A DNA stretch of 64,000 nt. It comes from Bordetella sp. FB-8. Its GTDB lineage: Bacteria; Pseudomonadota; Gammaproteobacteria; Burkholderiales; Burkholderiaceae_B. The notes beneath the pieces were generated by a model that saw nothing but the letters and a program-made list of their open reading frames with translations, searched no databases and was not told the DNA's origin. The position numbers were made by a program, and so were the translations under genes. Positions within the stretch are counted from its first letter, which is position 1; each line of letters opens with the position of its first letter. The stretch is taken from positions 1,387,308 to 1,451,307 of the forward strand of contig NZ_KB907784.1 of the NCBI RefSeq assembly GCF_000382185.1, in the 5' to 3' direction. Positions 62,115 to 64,000 of this stretch are shown piece after piece.

Positions 62115-63455
62115 ATGAAAGAGGTGCGAATCGTGCACGCAACCGAAGTCTTCGGCAACTATGCCGAGCAGTACAAAAAGCAGGTTTTGTCTGCTGAAGT
62201 CATCCATCATGCCAAGCGGGCTGTCATTGACTGGCATGCCTCGCTATTTCCAGGGCTTTCCACCGCGCCGTTGAGACAGTTGGAGCAGGTATTGGCCGAC
62301 GATCTGGACCGCGGCCGAGCCAGGCTGGGAAACGGCCGCGCGGCGACCGCGCGTGCCGCGGCCTTGTTCAACGGCGCAGCGGCGCATGCCGCCGAGATCG
62401 ATGACAGCTTCCGCGATGCGATGTATCACCCTGGCGCAGCCACCATCGCAGCCGCACTGGCCGCCAGCCAGGATGCCGGCGCCGATGGCTTGTCCTTTCT
62501 ACGCGCGCTGATACTGGGCTATGAGGTATCGACGCGCATCGGCGTGGTCATGGGTCGTCCGCACTATCGCTACTGGCACAACACAGGCACGGTAGGAAGC
62601 TTCGGCGCGGCGGCGGCGGCCGCCAGCGCGTTGGGCCTCGACGGAATGTCCTTCGCCAACGCGCTCGCCACCGCCGCCACGTTCACGGCTGGCTTGCAAC
62701 AAGCGTTTCGCATGGACTCCATGTCTAAACCCTTGCACGCAGGCCGAGCGGCCGAAGCCGGTCTTCTGGCCGCGCAACTGGCGGCGCAGGGCGTCAAGGG
62801 CGCGCCGGATGTTCTCGACGGGGAAGCCGGCCTGGGGCAAGCCATGAGCGACGGGCCGGACTGGTCTCGCGTGGGCGATACCTTGGGCACCGATTTCCAC
62901 ATCACCCGCCTCACTTTTAAGAACCACATTGGATGCGGGCATGCGTTCGCATCCATCGATGCCGCGCTCGCGCTGCGAGAAAAACATGGGCTGAAAGTCA
63001 GAGACATCGCACGGGTGCTTGTGGAGACCTATAAGCCGGCACTGGATATCGCCTGCTATGAAAACCCCGGGAATGCCAATGAAGCGCGTTTCAGCATGCA
63101 CTACGTCGTGGCTACTGCGCTGGTGCGTGGCAGTGTAAGACTTGCCGCCTACGAACCAGCGCAGCTGGAAGATCCGGTCATTCGTAAACTCATGGAGCGC
63201 ATTGAAGTACGCGTAGATCCCGAAATCGATGCGGCTTTTCCAGGGAAAAGATCAGCTCGAGTCGAGGTGCTGACTTTGGGCGGCGAGCGCCTGATCCACA
63301 TGCAACCCGACCGCAAAGGCGATCCGGAATTGCCGCTGTCCGATACTGAATTGGAAGAAAAATTCCTGGAGCTGGTCTCACCGGTGGTTGGTGACGATCA
63401 AGCTCGGGCAATGTTGGGCAGGCTATGGTCGCTGGAGTCGGCTCGATCGATGTAA
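62115..63455 (+). CDS. MmgE/PrpD-family protein
   Basis: A 446-residue MmgE/PrpD family protein, which includes 2-methylcitrate dehydratases and related lyases acting on branched or cyclic polycarboxylates. Family marks are AKRAVIDWHASLFPGL, NGAAAHAAEIDDSFRDAMYHPGAATIAAALA, ILGYEVSTRIGVVMGRPHYRYWHNTGTVGSFGAAAA and GRAAEAGLLAAQLAAQGVKG. Last gene of the cluster; it begins one base after the broken hydrolase stop. The substrate is probably a dicarboxylate or hydroxy acid made in the pathway. Confidence 0.9.
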   Translation: MKEVRIVHATEVFGNYAEQYKKQVLSAEVIHHAKRAVIDWHASLFPGLSTAPLRQLEQVLADDLDRGRARLGNGRAATARAAALFNGAAAHAAEIDDSFRDAMYHPGAATIAAALAASQDAGADGLSFLRALILGYEVSTRIGVVMGRPHYRYWHNTGTVGSFGAAAAAASALGLDGMSFANALATAATFTAGLQQAFRMDSMSKPLHAGRAAEAGLLAAQLAAQGVKGAPDVLDGEAGLGQAMSDGPDWSRVGDTLGTDFHITRLTFKNHIGCGHAFASIDAALALREKHGLKVRDIARVLVETYKPALDIACYENPGNANEARFSMHYVVATALVRGSVRLAAYEPAQLEDPVIRKLMERIEVRVDPEIDAAFPGKRSARVEVLTLGGERLIHMQPDRKGDPELPLSDTELEEKFLELVSPVVGDDQARAMLGRLWSLESARSM

Positions 63456-63614
63456 TCGCGCGATAGGCGAATAGCGCACCATCGCGTTCACTGCTGCTAC
63501 CTCCCAGCGGGTATGCGCACAAGAGCAAGACCTAGACGGAAAACTCAAGCGGTTGCGCCTGCACAAGAATCTAAGGCGTGTTAACACTAATTGAATTAAT
63601 GCCTCGGATGCGTG

Positions 63615-64000
63615 ATGCTGTCGTTCATGGAGATCACACCTGAGCAATTTGCCCTTGTCGAACATTGTCTGCCCAAGCAGCGAGGCAACGTCAGCATGAC
63701 CAATTTGCAAGTGGTCAACGCGATGCTGTACGTTGCAGAACATGGTTGCAAGTGGCGGGGCCTGCCAAAGCGGTTCGGCAACTGGCACACGATCTACACG
63801 CGCATGCGTCGCTGGACCCAGTCGGGTGTACTGGACAAGATGTTCGAGCAACTGCAGCGCGAGCAGGTTGTGCGCATCAAGATCGAGGCGGTGTCGCTGG
63901 ACAGCACCAGCATCAAGGTGCATCCCGATGGGACAGGTGCGCTAAAAAAAACGGCCCCCAGGCTATCGGCAAGTCCCGAGGCGGATGGAACACCAAGATT
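63615..64000 (+). CDS. IS5/IS427-group transposase (partial, programmed frameshift)
   Basis: DDE-type transposase, N-terminal part. The first frame (MLSFMEITPEQFALVEH...VSLDSTSIKVHPDGTGALKK) runs to the window edge, but after the eight-A run at 63944-63951 the family sequence continues in the -1 frame as NGPQAIGKSRGGWNTKI. This is the known -1 frameshift of IS427-group elements that makes the OrfAB transposase. The first catalytic Asp lies in SLDSTS. The 3' part is outside the window. Confidence 0.85.
   Translation, partial: MLSFMEITPEQFALVEHCLPKQRGNVSMTNLQVVNAMLYVAEHGCKWRGLPKRFGNWHTIYTRMRRWTQSGVLDKMFEQLQREQVVRIKIEAVSLDSTSIKVHPDGTGALKKTAPRLSASPEADGTPR
63944..63951 (+). promoter_or_regulatory. 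Slippery A8 frameshift site of the transposase
   Basis: Eight A residues in GCTAAAAAAAACGG let the ribosome slip back one base from orfA into orfB. The similarity to intact transposases changes to the -1 frame exactly here. Confidence 0.7.

Larger units (their letters stand above)
63576..64000 (+). mobile_element. Left end and transposase orfA of an IS5-family (IS427-group) element, cut by the window
   Basis: The probable left end begins at 63576 (GGCGTGTTAACAC...) just after CTAA, a possible target-site copy. The transposase reading frame starts at 63615 (MLSFMEITPEQFALVEHCLP), continues with CKWRGLPKRFGNWHTIYTR and DSTSIKVHPDG, and reaches an A-rich slip site at 63944-63951. The rest of the element lies beyond the window, so only one inverted repeat is visible. 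Confidence 0.85.

Overview
The window is 64 kb of GC-rich DNA from a beta-proteobacterium, most likely of the family Alcaligenaceae (Bordetella/Achromobacter type). This placement is inferred from several features: two Bug-type periplasmic binding proteins without their membrane partners, a DUF1840 gene, an argS - SPOR protein - dsbA run, a PhaA-type thiolase, and many LysR/TetR/IclR/Lrp-regulated catabolic genes. No rRNA, tRNA or CRISPR array was found.

Layout. Positions 1-8.4 kb hold an MBL-fold hydrolase divergent from a TetR regulator, a small VOC protein, a broken VOC gene, an MFS exporter and a fused EgtB-EgtD ergothioneine enzyme. Divergent from the fusion are two tandem 2OG-Fe(II) oxygenase paralogues (the second lacks the metal-binding Asp) and a DUF1348 protein. 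Positions 8.4-20 kb are mixed housekeeping and metabolic genes: metallophosphatase, amidase, acylphosphatase, lactate-oxidase-like flavoenzyme, DedA-rhodanese fusion, a three-gene HcnCAB-like amino-acid/opine dehydrogenase operon, ketopantoate-reductase-like protein, deoxyribosyltransferase, an FMN riboswitch with a ribB whose 5' end looks damaged, a SET-domain protein and an Lrp/AsnC regulator divergent from an acetolactate synthase.

Positions 22-32 kb carry one regulatory unit. A LacI-type regulator is followed by two complete ABC importers with a GpdQ-like phosphodiesterase between them. The same TGAAAA-NN-TTTTCA palindrome lies before the regulator and before the second importer. The set is best read as uptake and cleavage of organophosphate (glycerophosphodiester-like) compounds. 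Positions 32-41.5 kb return to core genes: argS, an FtsN-like SPOR protein, dsbA, a metC - nitroreductase - MBL operon, an acetyl-CoA acetyltransferase and a TVP38-family membrane protein.

Positions 41.8-64 kb are accessory in character. They contain a LysR regulator with a broken SDR gene and an alcohol dehydrogenase, and a kynurenine-formamidase-like hydrolase. A DUF1778/GNAT toxin-antitoxin pair sits between two 97-bp direct repeats built from an iterated 22-bp motif, followed by a decayed OLD/RecF-type nuclease start. Two catabolic clusters follow. The first has an MHS transporter, LysR, amidohydrolase, SDR, Bug protein, carboxymuconolactone-decarboxylase-like protein and BKACE. The second has IclR, a Bug protein, enoyl-CoA hydratase, NDP-forming acyl-CoA synthetase, thiolase, a broken alpha/beta hydrolase and MmgE/PrpD. 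The window ends inside an IS5-family (IS427-group) element.

At least five genes are broken by frameshifts, internal deletions or early stops, so the lineage is losing genes. The best candidates for something not yet described are the repeat-flanked toxin-antitoxin region, the double ABC/phosphodiesterase regulon, the EgtB-EgtD fusion with its oxygenase neighbours, and the BKACE cluster.
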